This document shows positions 1 to 8,535 of a DNA stretch of 63,047 bases, piece after piece. Within the stretch, counting starts at the first letter, position 1. The number at the start of each line of letters is the position of its first letter. Under the pieces are notes generated by a model that was given only the letters and a program-made list of their open reading frames with translations, searched no databases and was not told where the DNA came from. A program made the position numbers and the translations under genes. The stretch is from a virus: positions 1 to 63,047 of the IMG/VR virus record IMGVR_UViG_3300033997_000050; one strand, 5' to 3'.

Positions 1-127
1 GCAATTCATCTTCGCCGATGTCGACCGCCTGGGAGTCCTCCAAGAACGGATTGTCCATGTCGATCTCGCCGAGTTGATTGCTGCGAGCTTTTTTGACGAT
101 CTTCCAGTCGCTTTCCTTCTTCGCGCG
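1..127. repeat. Terminal direct repeat, left copy (assembly overlap)
   Basis: These 127 bases are identical to 62921-63047. They lie inside a primase coding frame that continues in phase from one end of the window to the other. The length equals a common maximum assembly k-mer, so the repeat most likely marks a circularised contig rather than a biological terminal repeat. Confidence 0.93.
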
Positions 128-736
128 TTCCTCGAACCACTCGATGAAAGCCTCGCATTGCTCGACGGTGATGTCCGGCAGATCGTTCGCGCGGATCGTG
201 AGCGGCCCGCCCTCGCTGATGGTCTTGCCGTCCTTGTCGACTTTCTCGTTCGGCCACTGGTACGGCCGGCCGGTATCCGGGTGAGTGTGATAGGCCACGA
301 ATTGCTGGCCGTCACCCAGGATCTCGATCTGGTGAAGGTCGCCCCATTCGTCCTGATACCTGTTCGAGCGCATCTTGCGGAAAGGGGTCTCGGTGCGGAA
401 CACAAGCAAGCGCTTCGGAGCGCGGCCAATGCGAAGTGGTGCCTCGCCGAAGATTTCACGCGCTTTTGCCTCGGCTTCGAGCGCGACTTCTTCGTTGAGA
501 ATGTCAATGTCAACCGCTGGCGTGTGTTTGGTCAGGATGCCGGCGCCGGATTGGCGATGCCCTGACGTGATCCACTCGTCGAGTTGCGGTTTAGTCGAAC
601 GCACCTTGCTCCAGCCATCGAAGCCAGGCGCTTTTTTACCAACTGCGATTGGAACGATCGAATATCCATTGTCGATCAACCGGCTACCGAGGTAAGCGAG
701 CGGGCCGCTGTTCTTCGGTGTGTATTCTTCGCTCAT
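1..736 (-). CDS. Primase-polymerase/helicase, N-terminal part (continues at window end)
   Basis: This is the first 245 codons of an 853-residue replication protein whose remainder lies at 61095-62920. The start ATG at 736 overlaps the stop of the upstream HTH gene by one base (TAATG), which implies translational coupling. The segment resembles bifunctional primase/polymerase (prim-pol) N-terminal domains. It opens with YSIVPI and a GKKAPGFDGW motif, followed by an acidic VDIDI motif near residue 80 that would bind metal, then a PKRLLVFR segment and GDGQQFVAYHTHP. The prim-pol domain would synthesise primers for phage DNA replication. Domain assignment is by motif only; continuity across the join was checked by frame and is exact. 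Confidence 0.88.
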   Translation of the reverse strand, partial: MSEEYTPKNSGPLAYLGSRLIDNGYSIVPIAVGKKAPGFDGWSKVRSTKPQLDEWITSGHRQSGAGILTKHTPAVDIDILNEEVALEAEAKAREIFGEAPLRIGRAPKRLLVFRTETPFRKMRSNRYQDEWGDLHQIEILGDGQQFVAYHTHPDTGRPYQWPNEKVDKDGKTISEGGPLTIRANDLPDITVEQCEAFIEWFEERAKKESDWKIVKKARSNQLGEIDMDNPFLEDSQAVDIGEDEL

Positions 737-1035
737 TAGAGTGACATTTCTTCGATTTCAAGAGGGTAGATGAGCCATTCGCGTTTTACGACGCTGGCGC
801 CGCACGCGCGCTCGACCTGGGCGGCGACCTTCGGCGACATTCCGCCAGCACGGATCGCGTAATGCAGGTGTTCGCGCGGCAGGCCGCAGAGATCAGCGAG
901 CGATGCGACACTACCGGCCTCGGTGCATTCGATAGACGCGCGCATCAGCATGTAGCGCATGCGACGCCGCGCCAGTTCAGCGGCGTTCGGCGCATTGCGG
1001 CCGGTGCCTTCAACCCAGGATGGGAAAGTAATCAT
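736..1035 (-). CDS. YdaS/Cro-like helix-turn-helix protein
   Basis: A 99-residue protein, probably a DNA-binding regulator. Residues about 40-90 (SLADLCGLPREHLHYAIRAG, then MSPKVAAQVERA and a final WLIYPLE) have the helix-turn-helix pattern of YdaS/Cro-like phage repressors. A good ribosome site (GGAGGAC) lies about 10 bases upstream of the ATG. The gene is the first of the leftward replication transcript, diverges from the rightward replication genes, and is translationally coupled to the primase. Its position suits control of the divergent promoters at 1036-1158. It is one candidate for the regulator that binds the repeated dyad found elsewhere in the genome. Confidence 0.72.
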   Translation of the reverse strand: MITFPSWVEGTGRNAPNAAELARRRMRYMLMRASIECTEAGSVASLADLCGLPREHLHYAIRAGGMSPKVAAQVERACGASVVKREWLIYPLEIEEMSL

Positions 1036-1158
1036 TTCTTCGAGTCCTCCATGTGAAAGGTGAATAAGTGGATTAAATTATCGCACGAACGCTTGACGAA
1101 CCGCAATTGCTCATGAGAAGATACTTCCCATGCACTGATCGACGACAAAGGTGATGCG
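1036..1158. promoter_or_regulatory. Divergent intergenic control region
   Basis: This 123-base gap separates the leftward HTH/primase genes from the rightward replication genes. On the minus strand a GATAAT -10 box is preceded at 18 bases by TTGCGG, a plausible promoter for the HTH gene. On the plus strand TTGACG occurs near 1092, but no well-spaced -10 follows. The accessory-block dyad was not found here. Confidence 0.45.
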
Positions 1159-1344
1159 GTGGCAGCGGAATTCGACAAGACGAGTTTTGGGATACAGCGA
1201 CGGCTTCAGGCCGCGACGGAATTGGCCGCTACACGCCGAACCATCGTGGACCGAACAATCTTCGTGACTGACCCGGACAAGCTGGCCGCTCTGCACCGCC
1301 TCATTGCCGCAATCGACGACGTGCTGTCCACCCTTTCACATTAA
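1159..1344 (+). CDS. Small hypothetical protein
   Basis: A 61-residue protein of unknown function that starts with GTG, with AAAGGTGAT just upstream as ribosome site. It looks helical, with charged and alanine-rich stretches (RRLQAATELAATRRTIVDRT, then a C-terminal LAALHRLIAAIDDVLSTL). It is the first gene of the rightward replication operon, 12 bases ahead of the next start. The family was not recognised; the start codon is uncertain. Confidence 0.55.
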   Translation: MAAEFDKTSFGIQRRLQAATELAATRRTIVDRTIFVTDPDKLAALHRLIAAIDDVLSTLSH

Positions 1345-1356
1345 ATGGAGCATCAC

Positions 1357-1722
1357 ATGGCAATCGAAGTCCTGATCCAATCCCTGATCGAAGCACTCAA
1401 CGCGAACACCGCAGCACTGACCGGCGGCGCCGCTGCTTCGACCTCGACCGCAGCCGACAAGCCGGCCACCACCGGCAAGACCACCACCGGCAAGACCACC
1501 AAGACCACCACCCCGAAAGGTCCGACCCGCGAGGAAGTCGTCGCGCTGCTGACCAAGATCAAGGACGAGCGCGGCGCCGCCGAAGCCAAGCCGCTGATCG
1601 AAGCCGCTGGCGTGAAGAAGATGGCCGAGATCCCGGACGACAAGCTGAAGTCGGTGTTCGACGCTGCGACCGCGCTGCTGGCTGGCGAGCCGGATGGTGG
1701 CGAAGACGACGGCGACCTGTAA
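1357..1722 (+). CDS. Acidic-tailed early protein with Thr/Lys linker
   Basis: A 121-residue protein. The ATG at 1357 is preferred over an in-frame ATG at 1345 because a TGGAG ribosome site lies just ahead of it. It has a short N-terminal helix, a low-complexity Ala/Thr/Lys linker (about residues 22-58, with repeated TTGK), a compact helical domain (REEVVALLTKIKDERGAAEA and on to about residue 108) and an acidic tail ending EDDGDL. A linker plus acidic tail resembles single-strand binding proteins and their partners, but no such family is recognised. It lies in the replication operon, so a replication role is inferred. Confidence 0.7.
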   Translation: MAIEVLIQSLIEALNANTAALTGGAAASTSTAADKPATTGKTTTGKTTKTTTPKGPTREEVVALLTKIKDERGAAEAKPLIEAAGVKKMAEIPDDKLKSVFDAATALLAGEPDGGEDDGDL

Positions 1723-1734
1723 TAGCTGATCGGC

Positions 1735-2238
1735 ATGCTGAAGCACTCCCGGCTTTTGGAAGTTCTGCATTACGACCCGTTGTCGGGGGTCTTCACATGG
1801 CGCGTTCGTCGCGGCGGTTCAGCGATCATCGGATCGGTCGCTGGCGGTTTAAATTCCGACGGATATTTGCAGATCAAAATTGATCGGGTTCTGTACAAGG
1901 CTCATCGCCTTGCCTGGTTTTACGTAAAAGGCGTGATGCCTGGCGTCGATGTTGAGATTGACCATAGGAACCGCATCAGAACAGACAACAAGTTCTCCAA
2001 TTTGAGGGAGGCTGATGAGAGTGAGACCGCTTGTAATCGCAGTATTCGGTCCGACAACTCAAGCGGCGTGCCTGGTGTGAATTGGAACGTAGAATTCGGT
2101 AAATGGCGAGTGCGTATTCAGAAGAATGGCAAACGCGTCCTGATTGGGGACTTTGCGGATTTCGACGAAGCTGTCACCGCAAGGGAAATAGCTGTAAATG
2201 CTTGGCACGGCAAATTTGCAGGGGAGTTGCGAGCATGA
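1735..2238 (+). CDS. HNH homing endonuclease with AP2 domain
   Basis: A 167-residue free-standing endonuclease. The HNH core is visible at about residues 60-100: AHRLAW, then EIDHRNRIRTDNKFSNLREA, with the metal-binding His and the conserved Asn residues. An AP2-type DNA-binding domain follows (SSGVPGVNWN, then GKWRVRI, then a helix ending AWHGKFA). HNH-AP2 proteins of this kind are mobile elements of phage genomes that cut sites lacking the gene. It sits between two replication genes, its stop overlaps the next start (ATGA), and its base composition looks more AT-rich than its neighbours. No intron or intein is evident. Confidence 0.85.
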   Translation: MLKHSRLLEVLHYDPLSGVFTWRVRRGGSAIIGSVAGGLNSDGYLQIKIDRVLYKAHRLAWFYVKGVMPGVDVEIDHRNRIRTDNKFSNLREADESETACNRSIRSDNSSGVPGVNWNVEFGKWRVRIQKNGKRVLIGDFADFDEAVTAREIAVNAWHGKFAGELRA

Positions 2239-3533
2239 CGGAGCATAGCTTTACCCTTGCCGACATGCGTGCAGCGATGCAGCGCATTGTCGACGGTGGG
2301 CACTCGGTCTTTTCACCGTCAGGTTCACCCATGTGGTTGAACTGCGCAGGCTCGCTGATCCCGAACCTTTTTGCTGAAGACGACTCGGGCGAGGACGCAG
2401 CTTACGGAAGCGTGGCTCACATGGTCGGCGAGACCTGGCTGAAAACTCGCACGAGACCGAACCACCTGCTCGGGACGCGGCATTTTGTGCAGGCCGGCGA
2501 GTGGGGATACTTCATCACCGTCGACGAGTCGATGATGGAGTACGTGAAGCGGTATGTCGACTGGTGCAGATTTCTACCAGGCGACCACCACGTTGAAACG
2601 CGGGTCGACTTCTCGCAACTGACGCCGATCCCGAATCAAGGCGGCACGGCCGATCACGCTGCATGCACGTGGCAGCGAATGGTCATCACCGACCTGAAGA
2701 TGGGTAAAGGTGTTCGGGTCTACGCGAAGGACAACAGCCAGGCATTGCTCTACGCGCTTGGCTTTTTTTACGCATGGGATTGGCTCTACGACTTCCAGGA
2801 GATCGTGGTGCGGATCGCGCAGCCGAGACTGGACGTGTTCGAGGAATGGACGGTGGATCGTGCTTATCTACTCAAGTTCGCCGAGTACGTCAGGGAACGC
2901 GCAGCGGCGGCATGGGTGCAGAATGCACCTCGCACGCCGAGCGAAAAAGCCTGCATGTGGTGCAAGATCCAGGCCACATGTGCAGCGAAGGCGAAAGCCT
3001 TGATCGACCTGACAGGCGGTGCGTTCGACGAGTTTGAGCAGGAAGTGAGCAATGCCGATATGGCAGAGTTCCGCCAGGACTTGAACGATGCGAAGGCGCC
3101 AATCGTGGCCGACATCGCGACGCTGACGACGTTGGAAATGGAAAAGCTGTACGGCTGGCGTTCGACAGTCGAGAGGTTCTTCAAAAAGGTGGGCGAGGAA
3201 CTGGAAAAACGAGCAAGGGACGGCGAGAGGTTGAAGCTGTTCAAAACCGTGGAAGGCCGGGTCCATCGGGTCTTCCGCAACAAGGAAAAGGCGATTGCAG
3301 CACTGGTCGCCCTGGGCCTGAGTCGGGAAGATCTGCTCTCGGAAGAGTTGGTCAGTCCGGCGAAGGCGGAAGAGTTGCTGAAGGCGGAAGGCTACAAGTC
3401 GAAAGACCTGAAAGATCTGCTGAAAGACCTGGTGTTCAAGCCGCCCGGTCGCGCAACCCTGGCGCCGCTCAAAGACGGCCGGCCTGCACTGGCGGACGCC
3501 TACGACGACGCTTTTAGCGAATTTAGCGAGTGA
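2235..3533 (+). CDS. DUF2800 family PD-(D/E)XK nuclease (Cas4/RecB-like)
   Basis: A 432-residue protein of the DUF2800 family. The core GTADHAA followed by ITDLKMGKG supplies the acidic residues and the D-x-K lysine of a RecB/Cas4-type nuclease site (about residues 136-158). One cysteine near residue 37 (LNCAGS) and a C-x2-C-x5-C cluster near 239-248 (CMWCKIQATC) match the split four-cysteine iron-sulphur arrangement of Cas4/AddB nucleases. The start at 2235 overlaps the HNH stop; an in-frame upstream extension overlaps that gene and is rejected. It lies beside the single-strand binding protein and polymerase, which suggests DNA end processing in replication or recombination. Confidence 0.88.
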   Translation: MTEHSFTLADMRAAMQRIVDGGHSVFSPSGSPMWLNCAGSLIPNLFAEDDSGEDAAYGSVAHMVGETWLKTRTRPNHLLGTRHFVQAGEWGYFITVDESMMEYVKRYVDWCRFLPGDHHVETRVDFSQLTPIPNQGGTADHAACTWQRMVITDLKMGKGVRVYAKDNSQALLYALGFFYAWDWLYDFQEIVVRIAQPRLDVFEEWTVDRAYLLKFAEYVRERAAAAWVQNAPRTPSEKACMWCKIQATCAAKAKALIDLTGGAFDEFEQEVSNADMAEFRQDLNDAKAPIVADIATLTTLEMEKLYGWRSTVERFFKKVGEELEKRARDGERLKLFKTVEGRVHRVFRNKEKAIAALVALGLSREDLLSEELVSPAKAEELLKAEGYKSKDLKDLLKDLVFKPPGRATLAPLKDGRPALADAYDDAFSEFSE

Positions 3534-3574
3534 TCGTTAATCCGATTTATTTCATAAACTACGAAGGAATCAAC

Positions 3575-4216
3575 ATGTCAGCATTGACCATCAAAGAGCG
3601 CGGCAAGAACTTCATCATCTACAACGAAGGCGTGATCCGCATCGACAACGTTCGCTTCTCCTACCCTCACGTCGACAAGCCGTGGAAGAAGGAAAGTGAC
3701 AAGGGCACGCCGAAGTACGGCATCGTCGGTCTGATGCCGAAAGAAACGCACGAAGACGCGAAGAAGGCCATCGCGAAGATCATGAAGCAACTCGCGACCG
3801 ATGCGAAAATCACCGTCGCATCGGACAAGAAATTCCTGCGTGACGGCGACGCAAACAGTGGCATGGAAGACGAGGACGCCGATAAGTCCGAGAACACCTA
3901 CGCAGGCATGTACTTCGTCAGCGCTCGCGAGACCAACCGTCCGACGCTGCGTGACCAGTACGGTAAGAAGCTCGATCCGGTCGACGACGCAGAGAAGATC
4001 CTGGAACTGTTCTACGGTGGCGCCTGGGGCCACATCCTGATCCGCCCATGGGTGCAGAATAACGAACACGGCAAGCGCATCAACGCTGGCTTCGTGGGCG
4101 CAATGTTCAGCAAGGACGACAAGGCGTTCGGCCAGGGTCGTATCGATGATTCCGGCGCATGGGGTGATATCGCTGAAGGTGGCGGTGAAGATCCCGAAGA
4201 TGACGAAGACCTGTAA
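3575..4216 (+). CDS. Single-stranded DNA-binding protein (DUF2815/Enc34-type)
   Basis: A 213-residue protein of the DUF2815 family, whose phage Enc34 member is a single-stranded DNA-binding OB-fold protein. Family features visible here are the N-terminal RIDNVRFSYPHVDKPW, the central LRDGD...YFVSAR and the GGAWGHILIRPWVQN region. The C-terminal tail is strongly acidic (ending EDPEDDEDL), as in bacterial SSB, and probably recruits partner proteins. AAGGA precedes the chosen ATG. It should coat single-stranded DNA for the adjacent polymerase and helicases. A hairpin follows the stop. Confidence 0.9.
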   Translation: MSALTIKERGKNFIIYNEGVIRIDNVRFSYPHVDKPWKKESDKGTPKYGIVGLMPKETHEDAKKAIAKIMKQLATDAKITVASDKKFLRDGDANSGMEDEDADKSENTYAGMYFVSARETNRPTLRDQYGKKLDPVDDAEKILELFYGGAWGHILIRPWVQNNEHGKRINAGFVGAMFSKDDKAFGQGRIDDSGAWGDIAEGGGEDPEDDEDL

Positions 4217-4234
4217 TCCCTAGCAGCACCCGCG

Positions 4235-4268
4235 ACGCCGCAGACTGACAACCTGCGGCGTTGTTTCG
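4235..4268 (+). terminator. Rho-independent terminator or attenuator
   Basis: A perfect 9-bp stem (ACGCCGCAG and CTGCGGCGT) with a 9-base loop is followed by TGTTTCGTT. It lies between the single-strand binding protein and polymerase genes. The weak T tract suggests partial termination, giving more binding protein than polymerase. Confidence 0.7.
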
Positions 4269-4288
4269 TTCAGAGACCGGAAAACATT

Positions 4289-6481
4289 ATGGCGAAAAGA
4301 GACTACCGCGAGAAGCGGCCCGAGGCGGTGTGCGACACCGAGTGCTATCGCGACTACTGGAGCATCGGCTTCAAGAACATCGAGACCGGCAAAAAGATCA
4401 TCATCGAAAAATACGCCGGCCTGGCGCTGGACACGAAGAGGATCGCCAAGATCTTCCGCAAGTTTCGCATCTACACCTTCAACGGCATCGGCTACGACAT
4501 GCCGATGATCGCGCTGGCGATGGCCGGGGCCAGCAATGAAAAGTTGAAGGAAGCCAGCGACGACATCATTCAATACGGCACCCGCGCGTGGAAGTTCTAC
4601 GACAAATACGGCGTGTCCCTCCCACCATACATCGACCACGTTGACCTGATCGAAGTGGCGCCGGGCGTGAAGCTGTCGCTGAAGAAGTATGGCGCGCGCA
4701 TGAACATGAAGAAGCTCCAAGAACTCCCCATCGAGCCGAGCGAGTTGATCGGCGCCGCGCGCCGGCCGCTGATGCGCATGTACCTGGGTAATGACCTCGA
4801 CACCACCGAAGCCCTGGTCAAAGGTCTGCACGAAGAGATCGACATTCGCAACGAGATCAGCGCCGAATACGGCATCGACGTGCGCTCGAAGTCGGATGCG
4901 CAGATCGCCGAGACCCTGCTGGGCCACGAGGTCGAGAAGGCCACCGGCTACAAGCCGGACAAGCCCGAGGTGAAGACCTTCTCGTTCAAGTACACGCCGC
5001 CCGCGTTCATCAAGTTCAAGACGCCGCTGCTCCAGCACGCGCTCGAAGTGGTGCTGGCAACGCGCTTCTTCGTCAGCGGCGAACCAGATCCGCCAGGCGC
5101 GAAGAAGGGCAAGAAAAACTACGGCGTGGTGCGACTGCCGCAAGCGATCAAAGACCTGAACGCGAACCTGCGCATCGGCTTCACCGATTACAAGCTGGGT
5201 ATCGGTGGCCTGCACTCCCAGGAGAAGCGCCGCTCGTATATCGCCGATGAAGACAACCTGATCGAAGATCGCGACGTGCGAGCGTACTATCCGCGCATCA
5301 TGCTCGGCTCGGGCTATGCGCCGGTCGCGGTCGGCAAGCAGTTCGTGCCGATCTTCCAGCGCTTCGTGGATCTGCGCGACGTGTACAAGGCCCAGGCCGC
5401 GAAACTGAAGAAGGCCGGCGCCATGGAGAAATCCATGGTCTACAAAAAGCGCTCCGACACCTTTAAGATTGTGAACAACGGCCTGTACGGAAAACTTGGC
5501 TCGCCGTATTCCATCGTGTACGCGCCTCAGATGATGATCGCGACGACGATGACCGGGCAGTTCTCGCTGCTGATGCTGATCGAGGAACTGCACCTGAACG
5601 GATTCAACGTGATCTCGGCCAACACGGACGGCATCGTGACCGTGATCCCGCGCGACCGCTATGGTGAATTCGCCAGCATCGTGTTCGACTGGGAAATGGC
5701 GACATCGTTCTCGACCGAAGCCGTGCGCTACCTGGGCGTGTACAACCGCGATGTGAACAGCTACGTGGCCGTGGTCGAAGATGAGAAAGCGCCGGGCCAG
5801 GTCAAGATCGTCGACGACAAGCCCGAGGTGAAGCGCAAAGGCGTGTTCGCGAAGGCCGGCCTGCAAGCCAAGCACGACCCGACGTTCGACATTTGCTCGA
5901 CCGCCGTGATCGAATATCTGCTGCACGGCACCGACATCGAAGAGACCATCTACGACTGCACCGACATCACGCAGTTCATCGGCGTTAAGCAGGTGGGCCT
6001 GTCGACCTTGGCCGATGGATCGAAGAAGGCGGGCGGCTATAAGGACGGCGAGTACCTGGGCAAGATGGTCCGCTGGTACTACGGCGAAGGCGAGCGCGGC
6101 TTCATCGCGAAAGCGAACGGCGCCCGCGTGGCCGGCACCACTGGCGCGGTTCCCTGCATGGATCTGCCCGACGAATTCCCCGACGACGTGGATCATCAAT
6201 GGTACGTGCGTGAAGCCTACGCTCGCCTCGACGATATTGGCCTTAGCACCAAGAATCCGAAGCTGGTCGGCCGGCAGGGATACCGCGCCGCCGTGCTGCC
6301 GAAGCAGAAGACCGCGCACATCATCGACCTCCAGACCGACACGTCGCTGTGCGGCAAAAAGGCGAAGAACGTGCGCGAGCCGTGGGAGGAACTGAAGCAC
6401 GTACCGAAGGACATGCGGATCTGCAAGGCGTGCCAGGAAGAACGCGGCTACGTGGACGAAGAGGACGACGATGACGACTAA
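4289..6481 (+). CDS. Family B DNA polymerase with C-terminal cysteine domain
   Basis: The 730-residue replicative polymerase. An N-terminal 3'-5' exonuclease is indicated by D16/E18 (VCDTECY) and by FNGIGYDMP near residue 65. Polymerase motif A is DVRAYYPRIML (about 329), motif B is KIVNNGLYGKLG (about 393) and motif C is SANTDGI (about 443), in which the usual YGDTD is replaced by ANTD. The last 60 residues carry spaced cysteines (SLCGKK, then ICKACQ), probably a small zinc-binding unit, and end in a run of acidic residues. The stop overlaps the VRR-NUC start by 11 bases. The start lacks a strong ribosome site, so it is slightly uncertain. Confidence 0.93.
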   Translation: MAKRDYREKRPEAVCDTECYRDYWSIGFKNIETGKKIIIEKYAGLALDTKRIAKIFRKFRIYTFNGIGYDMPMIALAMAGASNEKLKEASDDIIQYGTRAWKFYDKYGVSLPPYIDHVDLIEVAPGVKLSLKKYGARMNMKKLQELPIEPSELIGAARRPLMRMYLGNDLDTTEALVKGLHEEIDIRNEISAEYGIDVRSKSDAQIAETLLGHEVEKATGYKPDKPEVKTFSFKYTPPAFIKFKTPLLQHALEVVLATRFFVSGEPDPPGAKKGKKNYGVVRLPQAIKDLNANLRIGFTDYKLGIGGLHSQEKRRSYIADEDNLIEDRDVRAYYPRIMLGSGYAPVAVGKQFVPIFQRFVDLRDVYKAQAAKLKKAGAMEKSMVYKKRSDTFKIVNNGLYGKLGSPYSIVYAPQMMIATTMTGQFSLLMLIEELHLNGFNVISANTDGIVTVIPRDRYGEFASIVFDWEMATSFSTEAVRYLGVYNRDVNSYVAVVEDEKAPGQVKIVDDKPEVKRKGVFAKAGLQAKHDPTFDICSTAVIEYLLHGTDIEETIYDCTDITQFIGVKQVGLSTLADGSKKAGGYKDGEYLGKMVRWYYGEGERGFIAKANGARVAGTTGAVPCMDLPDEFPDDVDHQWYVREAYARLDDIGLSTKNPKLVGRQGYRAAVLPKQKTAHIIDLQTDTSLCGKKAKNVREPWEELKHVPKDMRICKACQEERGYVDEEDDDDD

Positions 6482-6761
6482 ACCGAACCGCCTCGAAAGC
6501 GACAACACCAGCGACGCGCACAAGTACGCCGAGCGGCGCGGCTGGTTCACGTTCAAGGTCGAGTCGCCGACACTCAACGGCCTGCCGGATCGCTGCTATA
6601 TCCGCCGTGGCCGCGTCGTATGGGTTGAGTGGAAACGGCCGGGTCGCGGCGAGAGCGGTCTGTCACCGATCCAGGTTGTGCGAATCAGGGAAATGCGCGC
6701 GCACGGCGCCGAGGTGTACGTGCTCGACGACATGGCCGAATTTATGGAGTTGATGAAATGA
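6471..6761 (+). CDS. VRR-NUC domain nuclease
   Basis: A 96-residue stand-alone VRR-NUC nuclease. The signature GLPDR, then VVWVEWKRPG, then LSPIQ gives the D...E-x-K catalytic set, and the length is typical of phage single-domain versions. Such enzymes act on branched or flap DNA. The gene overlaps both neighbours (11 bases with the polymerase, ATGA with the helicase), so the three are translated as a coupled unit. Confidence 0.92.
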   Translation: MTTKPNRLESDNTSDAHKYAERRGWFTFKVESPTLNGLPDRCYIRRGRVVWVEWKRPGRGESGLSPIQVVRIREMRAHGAEVYVLDDMAEFMELMK

Positions 6762-8488
6762 CGAGAATGGTTGCGAGCGAAATCGCCGCATGGTTGAAGG
6801 AGAAGTTCGCAGACGTGGTGCTGGAACGTGACCAGATGCACACCTACCAGCAGACCGGCCTGGACTTCATGAAGAAGAACCCGTACTCGGCTCTGTTCAT
6901 CGACATGGGCCTGGGTAAAACGGTCACGTCGGCGACGCTGATCGCGGATCTGCTGGCGGATCTCGACTACGAGGGTAAAGTGCTCATCATCGGGCCGCTG
7001 CGCGTCGCCACGCAGACCTGGCCGGACGAGTTCAGGAAATGGAGGCACCTTGCGCACCTGAACCTGTCGGTAATCCACGTCGACGACGACGACCCGCGCC
7101 TCAAGGAAGCCGCAACAAGGGGTCGTGAAGCCGGTCGCGCGAGCAGTTCTGGTCTGTTCCAGTCCGAGAAGGCAAAAGACGCGCAGCAGGGCGCTACGCG
7201 CGCCGTAGCAGCAGAACGAGAGAAGATCCGCATCGAAGCGACGATGGCCGGCGCCTCGGTCCACGTCATCAGCAGCGATTGGGTCGAATGGCTCGTTCAA
7301 TACTGGCATCCGAACTCGGGCCGCAAGTGGCCGTACCGCACCATCATCATCGACGAGTCGAGCCAGTTCAAGAACCACAATTCCACGCGCTTCAAAGCGC
7401 TGCAAGCCGTGCGCGACACGCCCGGCGCGATTACCCGCATGCACCTGCTCACCGCAACGCCGGCAGCGGAAAGCTACCTTCATCTGTTCCCGCAAATTTA
7501 CCTGCTGGATCGTGGCGCGCGCCTCGGCCGCAACATCACCGCATACCGCGACCGGTACTTCAAAGAGAACAAGTACAGCCGCAAATGGGTTCTGCGGCCG
7601 GACGCCGAGAAGGAGATCATCGCGAAGATCTCAGACGTGTGCCTGGTCATGAAGGAAGAGGACTACCTGCCGCGCGTGCCGCCAGTGTTCGTGACGCGCG
7701 AGGTCCGCATGACGGACCACCAGCGCACCCTGTACATGAAGATGGAGCAGGACATGGTGGTGACGCTCGACGACGGCAGCGAGGTAACGGCGGATACCGC
7801 TGCGGCGCTGTCGGCGAAGCTGCTGCAAATGGCGTCGGGCGTGCTGTACGAGACCGAGTTGAAACCGGGGCAGACCGAGGACGACGATTTCGTCAAGATC
7901 AAGAAGGTCCACCAGATCCACACGCACAAGTTGGAAATGCTGGATCAGATCATCGAAGAGGCGCAGGGCAAGCCGATCCTGGTCGGCTACAGTCACCGCT
8001 CGTCGAAGGACCGACTGCGGCAGCGCTACGGCGAGAAGATCACGTTCATGGACGCTGACGGCAAGTGCGTGAAGCCCTGGAACGGAGGGAAGATTCCGAT
8101 TCTCGCGATGCACCCGAAGTCGGGCGGTCACGGCCTGAACCTGCAAGTCGGTGGACACATCATCGTGTGGTACGACATTCCGTGGTCGCTGGAACTGTAT
8201 AAACAGTTTATCGGCCGGCTCGCACGGCAGGGCCAGAAGCACCGCGTCAGCGTGTTCTCTATCGTGTGCGCCGACACGCTCGACGAGGTGGTGGTGAAGG
8301 CGCTGCTGGCGAAGGACGACGCGCAGGATATGCTGTTCCGCCTGCTCAAGCGCATGCGGAAGAAGCTGCGCAAGCTGCTCAAAGGGCGCAAGGCCGCAAA
8401 GCCGGGCGACGCCGAGTGGGATGCCGTGGTCGAGGTTCTGTCCGACACGAGTGCGGTGCCGGACGATGAGGACGACGACGAACTTTGA
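6758..8488 (+). CDS. SNF2-family DEAD/DEAH helicase
   Basis: A 576-residue superfamily 2 helicase of SNF2 type. The sequence shows Walker A DMGLGKT (about 49-55), Walker B IIDES (about 196), motif III LLTATPA, motif V GGHGLNLQ and motif VI QFIGRLARQGQ (about 483). A charged insertion rich in Arg, Ala and Glu follows motif Ia. The start overlaps the VRR-NUC stop (ATGA). The VRR-NUC/SNF2 pair recurs in phages and suggests a joint role in resolving or remodelling replication intermediates. The C-terminus is a lysine-rich helix and then an acidic tail ending DDEDDDEL. Confidence 0.93.
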   Translation: MTRMVASEIAAWLKEKFADVVLERDQMHTYQQTGLDFMKKNPYSALFIDMGLGKTVTSATLIADLLADLDYEGKVLIIGPLRVATQTWPDEFRKWRHLAHLNLSVIHVDDDDPRLKEAATRGREAGRASSSGLFQSEKAKDAQQGATRAVAAEREKIRIEATMAGASVHVISSDWVEWLVQYWHPNSGRKWPYRTIIIDESSQFKNHNSTRFKALQAVRDTPGAITRMHLLTATPAAESYLHLFPQIYLLDRGARLGRNITAYRDRYFKENKYSRKWVLRPDAEKEIIAKISDVCLVMKEEDYLPRVPPVFVTREVRMTDHQRTLYMKMEQDMVVTLDDGSEVTADTAAALSAKLLQMASGVLYETELKPGQTEDDDFVKIKKVHQIHTHKLEMLDQIIEEAQGKPILVGYSHRSSKDRLRQRYGEKITFMDADGKCVKPWNGGKIPILAMHPKSGGHGLNLQVGGHIIVWYDIPWSLELYKQFIGRLARQGQKHRVSVFSIVCADTLDEVVVKALLAKDDAQDMLFRLLKRMRKKLRKLLKGRKAAKPGDAEWDAVVEVLSDTSAVPDDEDDDEL

Positions 8489-8535
8489 CAAGCCGGGGAT
8501 TTTGATGATCCTCGTGTAGTATCCCGAGCTATTCA

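Noticed and set aside
1-127. 127-base repeat as a genuine direct terminal repeat
   Set aside because: It lies wholly inside one gene and has a length equal to a usual assembly k-mer. A circular assembly explains it better, although read depth has not been seen.
4220-6577. 785-codon open frame on the minus strand opposite the polymerase
   Set aside because: It is antisense to a well-supported gene, has a Val/Arg/His-rich random composition and no domains. Long antisense frames are expected at this GC content.
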